Numbered from the stretch's first letter, positions 1 to 9,375 are shown. The stretch is 64,000 nt of DNA from Pseudomonas oligotrophica (GCF_021726475.1 NZ_JAKJRU010000001.1:124001-188000); one strand, 5' to 3'. A program made the numbers and translations. Notes: generated from the sequence alone by a model not told the origin.

Positions 1-18
1 CCTCGGTCGGGCCGCGGC

Positions 19-822
19 GTGACTGACGGCAACCGCCTGCTGGCCCGCGCCTGGCTGCCGGGCGTCGAGCTGTTCCATGCCGATTTCTCCGGCCAGGCGT
101 TCGGCCGCCACAGCCACGACGCCTTCGCCATCGGCGCCATCGTGCGTGGCGTTGGTGGCTATCGCTGCCGCGGCGAACGGCATGCGTTGCCGGCCGGCAC
201 GCTGTCGCTGATGAACCCGCAGGAACCACACACCGGTCACGCCGAGTCGCCGCGGCTGGTCTATCGCATGCTCTACGTCGAGGAGGCGCGCCTGCCGGCA
301 CTGCTCGGGCGCAAACGGCTGCCGCCTGGCTTTCGCCAGCTCAACCCGGCCGACGACGGCCGCGTCGCCGCCGGGCTGGCCGCGCTGGCCGAGGACTTCG
401 AGAACGATGACGCCCTGGGGCTGGAGTCGCGCCTGCTCGCCGTGCTGGAACTGGTGCTCACCCGCCACGGCGGCCTGCCCGAGCTGCCTGCCGCACGCCG
501 GGACAACGGTGCGGTCGCCGCGCTGCGCGACTTCCTGGACGCCCACTACCGCGAGCCGGTCAGCCTGCAGGCCCTGGCCGCCGAGTTGCAGCGCCACCCG
601 CGCCACCTGATCGAGGCGTTTCGCCGGCAGTACGGCGTGCCGCCGCACACCTGGCAGCTGCAGCGCCGGGTGCGCGAGGCCAAGCGTCGCCTGCTCGATG
701 GCGAGGCGCTGGCCGAGGTGGCGCTGGCGCTCGGCTTCTACGACCAGGCCCACTTCAGCGGCACCTTCCGCCGCTTCACCGGCGTCTCGCCGGGGCGCTT
801 CCGCCGGGCCGCGCGCGCCTGA
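19..822 (+). CDS. AraC-family transcriptional regulator (5' end possibly outside window)
   Basis: Two-domain regulator of about 267 residues. The N-terminal half looks like an AraC-type cupin sensor with an HSH motif near residues 31-33, and the last ~100 residues form the double helix-turn-helix ending in the family signature (ALGFYDQAHFSGTFRRFTGV followed by SPGRFRR). It probably binds a small effector and controls the LysE-type exporter that starts 62 bases downstream on the same strand, a common pairing. The first start codon visible is a GTG at 19. The frame stays open to base 1, so a start further upstream cannot be excluded. The effector cannot be read from the sequence. Confidence 0.85.
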   Translation: MTDGNRLLARAWLPGVELFHADFSGQAFGRHSHDAFAIGAIVRGVGGYRCRGERHALPAGTLSLMNPQEPHTGHAESPRLVYRMLYVEEARLPALLGRKRLPPGFRQLNPADDGRVAAGLAALAEDFENDDALGLESRLLAVLELVLTRHGGLPELPAARRDNGAVAALRDFLDAHYREPVSLQALAAELQRHPRHLIEAFRRQYGVPPHTWQLQRRVREAKRRLLDGEALAEVALALGFYDQAHFSGTFRRFTGVSPGRFRRAARA

Positions 823-884
823 CTTTCCTCCAATACCCACGCGCCGGCACCGAACAGACTGATCGCTCCTGACCGGAGGTGATC

Positions 885-1505
885 ATGTCCCTGTTCCTGC
901 TGGTTGCCGGCACCCACTTCGCGGCCCTGCTCTCGCCGGGGCCGGATTTCTTCCTGCTGATCCGCACGGCGCTGCGCCACGGTCGCCGCCAGGCCGACGG
1001 CTGCGCCTGCGGCATCGCCCTGGCCAACCTCGCCTCGATGCTGCTGGTGCTGTTCGCCCTGGCCGCCCTGCCCGATGGCGGCGGCACCGTCAGCCGCCTG
1101 CTGCAGCTGGTCGGCGGCGGCTACTTCCTCTGGCTCGGCACCACGGCGCTGCTGGCACGCCGCGAACTGAGCCTGCCGGAGGCCGGCACCTCGGCGCAGG
1201 GTCGCTGGCGGGCCGGCCTCGTCCAGGGTCTGCTGGCCAGCAGTCTCAATCCCAAGCTGCCGCTGTTCTATGCCGGGCTGTTCGGCGTGCTGCGCGAAGC
1301 CGCCACGCCGGCCTGGGGCCTGCTGCTGGCGATGCTGTGGATGGCCGCGGTGGTCTTGCTCTGGGACCTGGCCCTGGTGCGCCTGCTGCACCGGCCACGC
1401 TGGCGTGCCTGGCTGCGCCAACGGGTGCGGGCGCTCGACCGGCTCTGCGGCGCGCTGCTGGGCCTGCTCGGCAGCGCCCTGCTGGCCGGCGCGCTGGGGG
1501 GCTGA
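885..1505 (+). CDS. LysE/RhtB-family amino-acid exporter
   Basis: Inner-membrane protein of 206 residues with about six hydrophobic segments and the LysE/RhtB opening signature (LLSPGPDFFLLIRTAL near residues 15-30). Members of this family export amino acids or related compounds in exchange for protons. The ATG at 885 was chosen over an in-frame GTG at 879 because a strong ribosome binding site (GGAGGT, 875-880) sits just before the ATG and would overlap the GTG. It follows the AraC regulator on the same strand and is likely its target. The exported substrate cannot be told from the sequence. Confidence 0.9.
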   Translation: MSLFLLVAGTHFAALLSPGPDFFLLIRTALRHGRRQADGCACGIALANLASMLLVLFALAALPDGGGTVSRLLQLVGGGYFLWLGTTALLARRELSLPEAGTSAQGRWRAGLVQGLLASSLNPKLPLFYAGLFGVLREAATPAWGLLLAMLWMAAVVLLWDLALVRLLHRPRWRAWLRQRVRALDRLCGALLGLLGSALLAGALGG

Positions 1506-1670
1506 GCCCCGTCGGTCAGGGCGCGGGCAACTTCTGCCCGCGGCCGGCGCACTAAAAATCTGACAGGCAAGCGCCGCACGGCACGCAGAGGAAGAACAGC
1601 GCCAGCAACGAACGCGGCGACAGGGAGCGACACCCGGCGGCAGTTCCACAACCCGACCAGGAGAACCCCC

Positions 1671-2843
1671 ATGAGAGCGCTGCGCTGGCACGGCAAGCAC
1701 GACATCCGCTGCGACGACCATCTCCCCGACCCGACCATCGAAGACGGCCGTGACGCCATCATCAAGGTCAGCTCCTGCGCCATCTGCGGCTCCGACCTGC
1801 ACCTCTACGACGGCTTCATGCCCGGCATGCAGCACGGCGACATCATGGGCCACGAGTTCATGGGCGAGGTGATGGAGGTCGGCAAGGACAACAACAAGCT
1901 CAAGGTCGGCGACCGCGTGGTGGTGCCCTTCACCATCGTCTGCGGCGAGTGCGAGCAATGCCGGCGCGGCAACTTCTCGGTATGCGAGCGCAGCAACCGC
2001 AACAAGGACGTCGCCGACAAGGTGTTCGGCCACGCCACCGCCGGGCTGTTCGGCTACACCCACCTGACCGGCGGCTACCCGGGCGGGCAGGCCGAGTACG
2101 TGCGCGTGCCCTATGCCGACGTCGGCCCGGTGGTGATCCCCGACGGCCTGAGCGACGAGCAGGTGCTGTTTCTCGGCGACATCCTGCCCACCGGCTGGCA
2201 GGCCGCGGCGCAGTGCGATATCCAGCCCACCGACACGGTGGCGGTGTGGGGCGCCGGCCCGGTCGGCCAGTTCGCCATCCGCAGCGCGATCATGATGGGC
2301 GCCGAGCAGGTGGTGTGCATCGACAACGTCCCCGAGCGGCTGTCCATGGCCCGAGCCGGCGGCGCCATCACCATCAACTTCGACGAGGAGAGCGTCATCG
2401 AGCGGCTGGCCGAACTGACCCGCGGCAAGGGCCCGGAGAAGTGCATTGACTCGGTGGGCATGGAGGCGCACGCGGCGCGCTCGATCGACTCGATGTACGA
2501 CCGCGCCAAGCAGGCTCTGATGCTCGAGACCGACCGCCCGCACGTGCTGCGCGAGATGATCTACGTCTGCCGCCCGGCCGGCATCCTCTCCATTCCGGGC
2601 GTCTACGGCGGGCTGATCGACAAGGTGCCGTTCGGCGCGGCGATGAACAAGGGGTTGACCTTCCGCATGGGCCAGACCCACGTCAACCGCTGGACCGACG
2701 ACCTGCTCCGGCGCATCCAGGAAGGGCAGATCGATCCGAGCTTTGTCATCACCCACACGGTCAGCCTCGAGCAGGGCCCGGAGATGTACAAGACCTTCCG
2801 CGACAAGCACGACGGCTGCATCAAGGTCGTGCTCAAACCCTGA
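1671..2843 (+). CDS. Zinc-dependent alcohol/formaldehyde dehydrogenase (MDR superfamily)
   Basis: Medium-chain dehydrogenase of 390 residues. Cys39 in CGSDLH and the His61-Glu62 pair fit the catalytic zinc site. Four cysteines at about 91, 94, 97 and 105 (CGECEQC...C) form the structural zinc lobe. GAGPVGQ at about 194-200 is the nucleotide-binding loop. The length and N-terminus resemble the glutathione-independent formaldehyde dehydrogenase-like branch rather than classic AdhA. The start is an ATG preceded by AGGAG. The small membrane gene at 2904 follows 60 bases later and may be co-transcribed. Genes of this type often sit with ferritin-like stress genes, as here. The substrate is not established. 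Confidence 0.88.
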   Translation: MRALRWHGKHDIRCDDHLPDPTIEDGRDAIIKVSSCAICGSDLHLYDGFMPGMQHGDIMGHEFMGEVMEVGKDNNKLKVGDRVVVPFTIVCGECEQCRRGNFSVCERSNRNKDVADKVFGHATAGLFGYTHLTGGYPGGQAEYVRVPYADVGPVVIPDGLSDEQVLFLGDILPTGWQAAAQCDIQPTDTVAVWGAGPVGQFAIRSAIMMGAEQVVCIDNVPERLSMARAGGAITINFDEESVIERLAELTRGKGPEKCIDSVGMEAHAARSIDSMYDRAKQALMLETDRPHVLREMIYVCRPAGILSIPGVYGGLIDKVPFGAAMNKGLTFRMGQTHVNRWTDDLLRRIQEGQIDPSFVITHTVSLEQGPEMYKTFRDKHDGCIKVVLKP

Positions 2844-2903
2844 CGGTCGCCAGTCCCTGCTGCGGGGATTGGCCGGGCCTTCCTATCGAGCGAGGAGTCC
2901 TTC

Positions 2904-3422
2904 ATGAGCATTCCACGACAAGTCACCCGGCCCAACCACTCGGCACGCACGCTGGCGCGCGGCCTGGGCTGGCTCAGCCTCGGCCTGGGCGTCGTCCAGC
3001 TGCTGGCGCCGCGGCAGGTCACGCGCTTCATCGGCATGCCGGGCAGCGAGACGATGGTGCGCGCCTGCGGCCTGCGCGAGATCGCCACCGGGGTCGGCAT
3101 CCTGCTGAGCGATGACCCGCGGCCGTGGATCTACGGCCGCATCGGCGGCGATGCGCTGGACCTGGCCGGGCTCGGCTGGAGCATCGAGCGCGGCGACCAG
3201 CCGGCCGGCGCGGCGCTGGCGGCCGGCGCCGTGGCCGGTCTCACGGCGCTCGACGTGAGCTGCGCCCGGGGCCTGGACGCCGAGCGGGTGCCGAGCATCG
3301 AGTGGGACTACAGCGATCGCAGCGGTTTTCCCGAGCCGCCGACGGCGATGCGCGGCAAGGCCGAAGCGGAGCTGACCTCGGCCCGCGCCGAGCCGAACGG
3401 TTTCCCGCCAGTGCTGCACTAG
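2904..3422 (+). CDS. Small membrane protein of unknown function
   Basis: A 172-residue protein that I cannot assign to a function. A hydrophobic segment lies near residues 17-36 and two weaker ones near 50-65 and 90-108. The last ~55 residues are polar and proline-rich, probably a disordered tail. The N-terminal half resembles short membrane proteins sometimes annotated as cyclase/dehydrase-associated or DUF4267-like; this is a recollection, not a search. The ATG at 2904 has GAGGAG upstream. It follows the alcohol dehydrogenase on the same strand and is followed by a rho-independent terminator, so the two probably form an operon. Confidence 0.7.
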   Translation: MSIPRQVTRPNHSARTLARGLGWLSLGLGVVQLLAPRQVTRFIGMPGSETMVRACGLREIATGVGILLSDDPRPWIYGRIGGDALDLAGLGWSIERGDQPAGAALAAGAVAGLTALDVSCARGLDAERVPSIEWDYSDRSGFPEPPTAMRGKAEAELTSARAEPNGFPPVLH

Positions 3423-3443
3423 ACGCGAGGGGATGCGTGCATT

Positions 3444-3467
3444 GGGCGCCTGCGGGCGCCCTTTTTT
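3444..3467 (+). terminator. Rho-independent terminator after the small membrane gene
   Basis: GGGCGCC (3444-3450), a four-base loop and GGCGCCC (3455-3461) form a perfect 7-bp GC stem followed by six T residues. It lies 22 bases after the stop of the gene ending at 3422 and would end transcription of the dehydrogenase/membrane-protein pair. Confidence 0.85.
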
Positions 3468-3531
3468 GCATGGGCGCTCGCACGATCCCGAGCCCGCTGG
3501 ATGTAGCGCTCCGTGGCATGCCGGCTACCGC

Positions 3532-3556
3532 AAAAAAAGGCGCCCGCAGGCGCCTC
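3532..3556 (-). terminator. Rho-independent terminator for the ferritin-like genes
   Basis: Read on the minus strand, GGCGCC, a short loop and GGCGCC are followed by seven T residues (AAAAAAA at 3532-3538 on the plus strand). It sits about 20 bases past the stop of the ferritin-like gene at 3575. The two terminators facing each other here (3444-3467 and 3532-3556) have nearly the same stem sequence. Confidence 0.8.
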
Positions 3557-3574
3557 GCAGACGGCTCACTGGGC

Positions 3575-4294
3575 TCACCTGGTCTGCATCACCAGATCGC
3601 GGCGCATCAGCGTCTTGATCTTCACCAGGTGGTCGTCTTCCTGCGTCTTGGCCTTGACGAAGCTGTCGGCGATGTTCGGATGACCGGCCGCCTGCGCCAG
3701 TTCGATCAGCAGCTCCCAGGCGGCGTTGTCGGCCAGTTCCGCGGTGAGCAGCGCGTTCATGCACTGCGCCAGGTTGGTCCGCGGGTCGGTCAGCACCTGC
3801 ATGATGCCCATCGCCATGACCCCGGCCACGTCGGCGCAGGGGGTCTGTGCGGTGGGGTCGGCGCCGAGGCTTTCGATGGCCTGGCGCACCAGCAGCATGT
3901 GCTCGAACTCCTCGTCGCGCAGGTGCTGGAGCATGCCGACCAGCTCGCTGCCGGCATCCAGGCTGCGTGCCTTGGCGATCATCGCCTCGTAGAGGCGCAC
4001 GCCGTTGCGTTCGAAGGCCAGGCGCTCGCCGAGCTTGTCGAGGAACACTTCCGGGCTCTTGCCCTTCATCATGTCGAAGCCGGTCTTGAGCATGCCCTTG
4101 GCCGAACCGGGCACCGGCACCGAGCCGATGCGCCCGGCCTCGGCGCTGCGTTCGGTGCGCTCGACCAGCATGCCGCGCTCGTCGCCCGGCACGTCCGGAT
4201 GAATCTCGTTGACCGCCTCGAGCAGGCGCTTGGTGTCCTTCGGCGACATCTGCACGCCGGTGAAGTTGGAACCCACTTTAGCTGCCGTAGCCAT
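3575..4294 (-). CDS. Ferritin-like domain protein (239 aa)
   Basis: An all-helical protein with two ExxH-type iron-binding segments: EEFEH near residues 128-132 and a later EDDH near 219-222, with further glutamates in the paired helices. This is the pattern of ferritin-like diiron or manganese four-helix bundles. It begins 10 bases after the stop of the other ferritin-like gene (4305-5474), so both are read from one transcript. Likely role: stress-related metal or peroxide handling, judged from family and neighbours only. A GAGG ribosome binding site precedes the ATG. Confidence 0.8.
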   Translation of the reverse strand: MATAAKVGSNFTGVQMSPKDTKRLLEAVNEIHPDVPGDERGMLVERTERSAEAGRIGSVPVPGSAKGMLKTGFDMMKGKSPEVFLDKLGERLAFERNGVRLYEAMIAKARSLDAGSELVGMLQHLRDEEFEHMLLVRQAIESLGADPTAQTPCADVAGVMAMGIMQVLTDPRTNLAQCMNALLTAELADNAAWELLIELAQAAGHPNIADSFVKAKTQEDDHLVKIKTLMRRDLVMQTR

Positions 4295-4304
4295 GATCGT
4301 CTCC

Positions 4305-5474
4305 TCAGGAAGCCTTGCGCATCAGTTCGCCACCCGGCGCCCACTGGTAGCCCGCCGAGACGATGTCCGAGGCGAGCCCTTGCGAGGCGAGGTGGTTGCG
4401 GTAATCCAGCGAGGACTGCGGCTCCTTGGCCTTGTCCACGTAGGCGGGGCCGGCGGTACGCAAGTTGACCTCGGCGGCCAGCACCTGGCGCACGAAATCG
4501 CGCTGGCTCTTGAACTCGACCATCTTCGGCAGCGGGCCGGCGAGGACCTCGGCCGGGTCGCGGCCTTCGAGCTTCTTGAACCATTCGCAGGCGACATTGA
4601 GGTGGCCCAGCTCGTAGTCGAGGAAGCGCTCCCAGATCGCCTTGATCCGCGGGTTGGTCTCCTGCTCGGCGCAGCTGGCGTACAGGTAGACCTCCATCGC
4701 TTCGTGCACCAGCCACTTCTCCATATGGCTTTCGCTGGGGTCGGAGAGCGCGCCGTACTGGGTCACGTGCTGCTCCTCCACCGAGGCGATCTCGGCATAC
4801 AGCTGGCGCGCCAGCGGGTCGGCGAACAGCGGGCCGATGTTCATGTAGTAGTCGTGGGTCTGGTATTCCGCGCCGGTGATCAGCGCCGCGTGGATCTTGG
4901 TGATGAGCGCGGCGGAGTTCTTCTCGTAGTTGTCGCGGATGTCGTTTTCCGGATGGCGATGGTGCTCCGATGTTTTCCGCCCGGGCACGATGTCGGTATA
5001 GCCCTGCAGGATGTTGTTGGCATCCTTGCCCTCGAGGCGATCGAGCATCGCCGAGTAGCGGTACAGGTGATCGAAGTCTTCCAGCAGGCCGAAGCGATAG
5101 GTCTGCCCCTGGTAGGGGTCGGGCTCGTTCTGCGCCACCGCGGCGGTCACCTCGATGGCCACCTGTTCGTAGGCGACGGTGGTTTCCAGCGGCGAGTGGT
5201 CGGCGCCGATCAGCCAGTTGACCATGGTCGCCTGGTGCTGCTCGACGCGGCGGATCTCGGCCAGCGGCAGGCGCAGCTCCCTGTTGAAGCGCGCGATGCC
5301 GTGCTTGAGGCGCAGGGCGTCGGTCTCCACGCCGTTCATGAGGATGATGCGCACGCGGGTGAAGGCGTCGTCATCGAGCTTGCTGATCGGCTGCCCGGCC
5401 ATTTCCTTCCATGTGAACGTCTGCTTCTCCAGGGGCGTGCCTTTGTTGTCGAGAATTCCGGAAATGGTCTCCAT
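4305..5474 (-). CDS. Ferritin-like domain protein (389 aa)
   Basis: First gene of a two-gene minus-strand operon. The protein is helix-rich, with repeated carboxylate/histidine motifs typical of ferritin-like metal sites, for example EEQH near residues 232-235, and E plus YELGH near 272-290. At 389 residues it is longer than a single ferritin bundle, so it may contain two bundles or an extra N-terminal part. No signal peptide is visible, so it is probably cytoplasmic. The ATG is preceded by GGAGG. Function beyond metal or redox stress is not readable from the sequence. Confidence 0.75.
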   Translation of the reverse strand: METISGILDNKGTPLEKQTFTWKEMAGQPISKLDDDAFTRVRIILMNGVETDALRLKHGIARFNRELRLPLAEIRRVEQHQATMVNWLIGADHSPLETTVAYEQVAIEVTAAVAQNEPDPYQGQTYRFGLLEDFDHLYRYSAMLDRLEGKDANNILQGYTDIVPGRKTSEHHRHPENDIRDNYEKNSAALITKIHAALITGAEYQTHDYYMNIGPLFADPLARQLYAEIASVEEQHVTQYGALSDPSESHMEKWLVHEAMEVYLYASCAEQETNPRIKAIWERFLDYELGHLNVACEWFKKLEGRDPAEVLAGPLPKMVEFKSQRDFVRQVLAAEVNLRTAGPAYVDKAKEPQSSLDYRNHLASQGLASDIVSAGYQWAPGGELMRKAS

Positions 5475-5661
5475 GGAGCCTCCGTTGTCGGATTCGGTCG
5501 TCAGGCTTGGTGAGCGCGCCGCGCGAATCGGCGGCCTGCAGCAGGTGACTGGCCGGGCGCGCGGACAATTCCCCGGCGGCCGACGAACGTTCGTACCGTC
5601 CGGCAGGCCGTTTCTGCTTTTTTTCCCGGAAGATCGCCGCCAAGCGGCAGAAAATGGCGGC

Positions 5662-6735
5662 TCAGCGCTGCGCCTGGGAGGCGGCCAGGCGCGCCAGGCG
5701 CCGGTTGCGCGCGTCGGCCGGCAGCCGGGCCAGCTCGGCGGCCGCCTGGTGGAAGGCCGCCCAGTCGCCGCCGCTTTGCCGGTACAACGCGGCGAAGGCC
5801 GGCACCCAGCCGTCGTAGAGGCCGAACGGCACCAGGCTGGCGTTGTTCAGCGGCTGGGCGAAGAAGCGGTCGAAACGCCGGTCGCCGCCCCAGCGCCGGT
5901 CGCGCAAGGCGCGGTAGTCGCGACGCAGGCGGCTGAACTCGGCCTGTTTCAGGGCGGCGCGATCGGCCGCCGGCAGCTCGCGGGCATAACCTTCGCGCAG
6001 GCGCTCGCGGGCCGCCAGCAGCAGCTGCACCAGCTCGCGATGGCGCGCCTGGCGCTCGGCGTCATGCCCGGCCAGGCCGCGCTGGCGCTGCCACTGACGC
6101 AGCCCCTCGCGCTCGACGAAGCTCGCGTAGGACTCGCTGAACTGGCTGTCACCGGCCAGGTAGAGCCGCTGGTGGGCCAGTTCATGGAAGATCAGCCCGG
6201 CCAGTTGCTCGTCGTCGCGGCGGAGCATGGCGCTGAGCAGCGGATCGTCGAACCAGCCGAGGGTCGAGTAGGCGTCGACCCCGGCGACCTGCACATCCTT
6301 GCCTTCCAGGCGCAGCCGGGCCGCCGCGGCGCGCGCGTCGGCCTCGCGGTAGTAGCCGCGATAGGCCACGCAGCCGGCAATGGGGAAGCAGTGCTGCAGC
6401 GCTTCGACCGAATGGGGCTCGGTGGCGAACACATTCCACACCACGAACGGCCGGCCGATGTCGGCGTAGCTGCGGTAGCTGCCGTTGTCCGGCAGCTTCA
6501 GCGTGGCGCTGGCAAAGCCGCGGGCCTGCTGGGCCTGCGCCAGGCGCTGGCGCAGCTCGGGGCTGCGCGCCTCGTCGGCGAGCACCCGCGCCACCGGCTC
6601 GCGCTGGCGCAGCAGCTGGAGATGGCCCTGCGCCAGCTGCGTGTAGTAGCTGCAGCCGCCCAGACAGACGGCAAGCAGAACGGGAACCCAGGCCCGGCGG
6701 CAGGTGTCGATGAGGGCGGCGTTGGGTTTCTTCAT
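5662..6735 (-). CDS. Lipoprotein aminopeptidase (COG4324 type)
   Basis: The protein starts MKKPNAAL and has a lipoprotein signal ending LGGC, so it should be lipidated and membrane-anchored. A gluzincin-like HELAH motif in the middle (FHELAHQRLY) gives two zinc ligands and the catalytic glutamate. The rest matches the predicted aminopeptidase family COG4324 as I recall it. I chose the ATG at 6735, because an open frame starting further upstream would bury the lipobox behind a long arginine-rich stretch. It is probably monocistronic. The substrate is unknown. Confidence 0.8.
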   Translation of the reverse strand: MKKPNAALIDTCRRAWVPVLLAVCLGGCSYYTQLAQGHLQLLRQREPVARVLADEARSPELRQRLAQAQQARGFASATLKLPDNGSYRSYADIGRPFVVWNVFATEPHSVEALQHCFPIAGCVAYRGYYREADARAAAARLRLEGKDVQVAGVDAYSTLGWFDDPLLSAMLRRDDEQLAGLIFHELAHQRLYLAGDSQFSESYASFVEREGLRQWQRQRGLAGHDAERQARHRELVQLLLAARERLREGYARELPAADRAALKQAEFSRLRRDYRALRDRRWGGDRRFDRFFAQPLNNASLVPFGLYDGWVPAFAALYRQSGGDWAAFHQAAAELARLPADARNRRLARLAASQAQR

Positions 6736-6875
6736 CGGGCGATCCGTCGATGGCAGGAGCGCGCAGCGCCAGCGGGTGCGCCGAGGCACCCTACAAAGAC
6801 GGCACCGGGAAATCCACCACGGCGCCGACCGATCCCTGCAATCCGGGCGGCTGCTCGTCCGGGCGGAGCCCTTCG

Positions 6876-7292
6876 ATGCGTATCGTCCCTGCCTTCCTTG
6901 CCCTGTCGCTGCTCGGCGGCTGCTCGCTGATGCCCAGCCACGACCCCAGCCAGGCCTGGATCGAACTGGACCCGGCGGCCGACATGCAGGCGCTGGCGGT
7001 CGACGGCCGCGAACTGGAGGACGGCCGCTACTTCCAGGTCAGCCCCGGCAGCCACACGCTGGACGTGCGCTACCGCTTCGAGGTCAGCGGTGCCGACGTC
7101 GGCCGCGGCAGCCCCCCGCTGGAACGCGACTGCCGGGTGCGCGTGCAGTACGACCGCTTCGCCGCCGGCAGTCGCTATCGCCTGGCCGGCGGCGCCTACG
7201 GCTTTCGCCCGACGGTCAAGCTGCAGGATGTGCACCGCTACGAGCTGAGCCGCGCCGCGGAACAAGGCTGCGGCAACCTCGCCGAGCGTTGA
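6876..7292 (+). CDS. Small putative lipoprotein, paralogue of the next gene
   Basis: 138-residue protein starting MRIVPAFLALSLLGGC, a type II signal with Cys16 as the lipidation site. The mature part shares DGRYFQVSPGSHTLDVRY and FEVSG with the protein encoded at 7366-7782, so the two are tandem paralogues. The ATG at 6876 has GGAG nine bases upstream. A conserved domain probably covers most of the mature chain. The function is unknown; lipidation suggests an outer-membrane or periplasmic location. Confidence 0.75.
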   Translation: MRIVPAFLALSLLGGCSLMPSHDPSQAWIELDPAADMQALAVDGRELEDGRYFQVSPGSHTLDVRYRFEVSGADVGRGSPPLERDCRVRVQYDRFAAGSRYRLAGGAYGFRPTVKLQDVHRYELSRAAEQGCGNLAER

Positions 7293-7365
7293 AAAAGCGC
7301 CGTCGCTGGCCCAGGCTTGGATGACCCCGGCGCACCGCGCCGTGCCCGTCCCGAAGGTCATCGCC

Positions 7366-7782
7366 ATGCGCCTGCCGCTCGCTGCTCTCGTCATCCCGCT
7401 CGCCCTCGCCGGCTGTGCCGGCCCGCTGCCTGCGCCCGACCCGGGCATGGCCTGGGTCGACCTTCAGGGCCAGGTCACCGACATCTTCATGTCCGACCGC
7501 CTGGATCGCAAACGCACCCCCGACGGTCGCTATTTCCAGGTGCCGCCGGGCAGCCATGAACTCGAGGCGCGCTACGAATTCGAAGTCTCAGGCGGTGGCG
7601 GCTGGGGCCTGGACAGCGACACCCAGACCATCCGCTGCACGCTGTGGGTGCGCTACGAGCACTTCGAGGCCGGCCAGCGCTACCTGCTGCAGGCCCGCTC
7701 GCTGGGCTTCACCCCGCAGGGCTGGCTGCGCGACGAGCAGCGCAACATCCTCGCCGAGGCCGAGTTCAGGCACTGCTACTGA
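7366..7782 (+). CDS. Small putative lipoprotein, paralogue of the previous gene
   Basis: 138-residue protein starting MRLPLAALVIPLALAGC, a clear lipobox with Cys17. It shares DGRYFQVPPGSHELEARY and FEVSG with the upstream lipoprotein, and both are the same length. Frame and signal peptide favour the ATG at 7366 over an earlier ATG at 7321 that would put 15 extra residues before the signal. The tandem pair probably arose by duplication and may share a surface or envelope role. No enzyme motif is visible. Confidence 0.75.
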   Translation: MRLPLAALVIPLALAGCAGPLPAPDPGMAWVDLQGQVTDIFMSDRLDRKRTPDGRYFQVPPGSHELEARYEFEVSGGGGWGLDSDTQTIRCTLWVRYEHFEAGQRYLLQARSLGFTPQGWLRDEQRNILAEAEFRHCY

Positions 7783-7836
7783 GCATCCGCCACGCAATCC
7801 ACCGGTGACGCCACGGCGCCGCCCCGAGAGGTAACG

Positions 7837-8832
7837 ATGTCCCGCATCAAAGAGACTGCCTTTTCCGCCCTCGACCTGGCCCCGGTGCGCGACGACGGCA
7901 CGCCGGCCCGGGCGCTGCACAACGCCCTGGCGCTGGCCCGCCACGTCGAGCAGCTGGGCTTTACCCGCTTCTGGGTCGCCGAGCACCACAACATGGACGG
8001 CATCGCCAGCTCGGCGACCGCCGTGCTGCTCGGCTACCTGGCCGCCAACACCACGCGCATCCGCCTCGGTGCCGGCGGCGTGATGCTGCCCAACCATGCG
8101 CCGCTGGTGATCGCCGAGCAGTTCGGCACGCTGGATGCGCTCTACCCCGGACGCATCGACCTGGGCCTCGGCCGCGCACCGGGGGCCGACCAGTTCACCG
8201 CCCGCGCGCTGCGTCGCGACCGCCTCGGCGGCCCGGACGACTTCCCCGCCGACGTCGAGGAGCTGCAGGCGCTGCTCGGCCCGCGCCAGCCGAACCAGCG
8301 GGTGATCGCCATGCCCGGCGTCGACAGCCGGCTGCCGATCTGGCTGCTCGGCTCGAGCCTGTTCAGCGCCCAGCTGGCCGCGGCCAAGGGCCTGCCCTAT
8401 GCGTTCGCCTCGCATTTCGCGCCGCGCTTCATGCACCAGGCGATCCGCCTGTACCGCGACAACTTCCAGCCCTCGGCGGTGCTCGACAAGCCCTACGTGA
8501 TGCTCGGCGTGCCGCTGATCGCCGCCGACAGCGACGAGCGCGCCGAGTACCTGGCCACCAGCGTCTACCAGCGCGTGCTCGCGCTGATCCGCGGGCAGAG
8601 CCTGGTGCTGCGCCCGCCGGTGGAAAGCATGCAGGGCCTGTGGCTGGCGCACGAGCAGCAGGCGGTGGGCGATTTCCTCGGCCTGGCACTGATCGGCGGG
8701 CCGGAGAAGGTCCGCGCGCGGCTGGAGGTGCTGCTCGAGCAGACCGGCGCCGACGAGCTGATCTTCACCTGCGACCTCTACGAGACCGCCGACCGCCATC
8801 GCGCCTTCGAGATTCTCGCCGGCCTGCGCTGA
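7837..8832 (+). CDS. Luciferase-like flavin-dependent monooxygenase (LLM class)
   Basis: 331-residue TIM-barrel protein of the bacterial luciferase-like family (MsnO8-type). The signature segments are GFTRFWVAEHHNMDGIASSA (about 45-64), GAGGVMLPNHAPLVIAEQFG and YPGRIDLGLGRAPG. Such enzymes use reduced flavin (FMNH2 or F420) to oxidise a substrate that cannot be predicted here. A GAGAGG ribosome binding site precedes the ATG at 7837. It runs convergently with the gamma carbonic anhydrase gene, six bases away. Confidence 0.9.
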   Translation: MSRIKETAFSALDLAPVRDDGTPARALHNALALARHVEQLGFTRFWVAEHHNMDGIASSATAVLLGYLAANTTRIRLGAGGVMLPNHAPLVIAEQFGTLDALYPGRIDLGLGRAPGADQFTARALRRDRLGGPDDFPADVEELQALLGPRQPNQRVIAMPGVDSRLPIWLLGSSLFSAQLAAAKGLPYAFASHFAPRFMHQAIRLYRDNFQPSAVLDKPYVMLGVPLIAADSDERAEYLATSVYQRVLALIRGQSLVLRPPVESMQGLWLAHEQQAVGDFLGLALIGGPEKVRARLEVLLEQTGADELIFTCDLYETADRHRAFEILAGLR

Positions 8833-8838
8833 GCGGGC

Positions 8839-9375
8839 TCAGGCCTGCTCGGCCAGGTGCTGATCCTTGAGCCTGACGTAGTTGCCGGCGGTGTAGGCGA
8901 AGAAGCTGCGCTCCTTGTCGGTCAGCGGGCGCGCCTGCTTCGCCGGGCTGCCGACGTAGAGGTAGCCGCTCTCCAGGCGCTTGCCCGGCGGCACCAGGCT
9001 GCCGGCGCCGATGATCACCTCGTCCTCGACCACGGCGCCGTCCATCACGATCGCGCCCATGCCGACCAGGATCCGATTGCCCAGCGTGCAGCCGTGCAGG
9101 GTGACCTTGTGCCCGACGGTGACCTCGTCGCCGATGGTCAGCGGGAAGCCCGCCGGGTTGTACGGCCCGGCGTGGGTGATGTGCAGCACGCTGCCGTCCT
9201 GGATGCTCGAGCGCGCGCCGATGCGGATGCGGTGCATGTCGCCGCGGATCACCGTCAGCGGCCAGACCGAGCTGTCGTCGCCGATCTCGACATCGCCGAG
9301 CACCACCGCGCTGGCGTCGACGAACACCCGCGCGCCGAGCTGCGGGGTGTGCTGCTGGAAACTGCGAAGGGACAT
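8839..9375 (-). CDS. Gamma-class carbonic anhydrase / hexapeptide-repeat protein
   Basis: 178-residue left-handed beta-helix protein built of hexapeptide repeats (VVLGDVEIGDDSSV and similar). Three histidines fit the metal site of gamma carbonic anhydrases: His68 in HITH, His89 in VGHKV and His94 in LHGC. The family (YrdA/PaaY type) forms trimers and may be a carbonic anhydrase or a thioesterase-like protein. Not every member is active. It lies 54 bases upstream (in the minus sense) of nothing else but the AraC gene, with which it may share a transcript. Confidence 0.88.
   Translation of the reverse strand: MSLRSFQQHTPQLGARVFVDASAVVLGDVEIGDDSSVWPLTVIRGDMHRIRIGARSSIQDGSVLHITHAGPYNPAGFPLTIGDEVTVGHKVTLHGCTLGNRILVGMGAIVMDGAVVEDEVIIGAGSLVPPGKRLESGYLYVGSPAKQARPLTDKERSFFAYTAGNYVRLKDQHLAEQA

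Noticed and set aside
738..2810. Long open frame antisense to the LysE exporter and the alcohol dehydrogenase
   Set aside because: Runs through two unrelated genes on the other strand, with no family match and no ribosome binding site.
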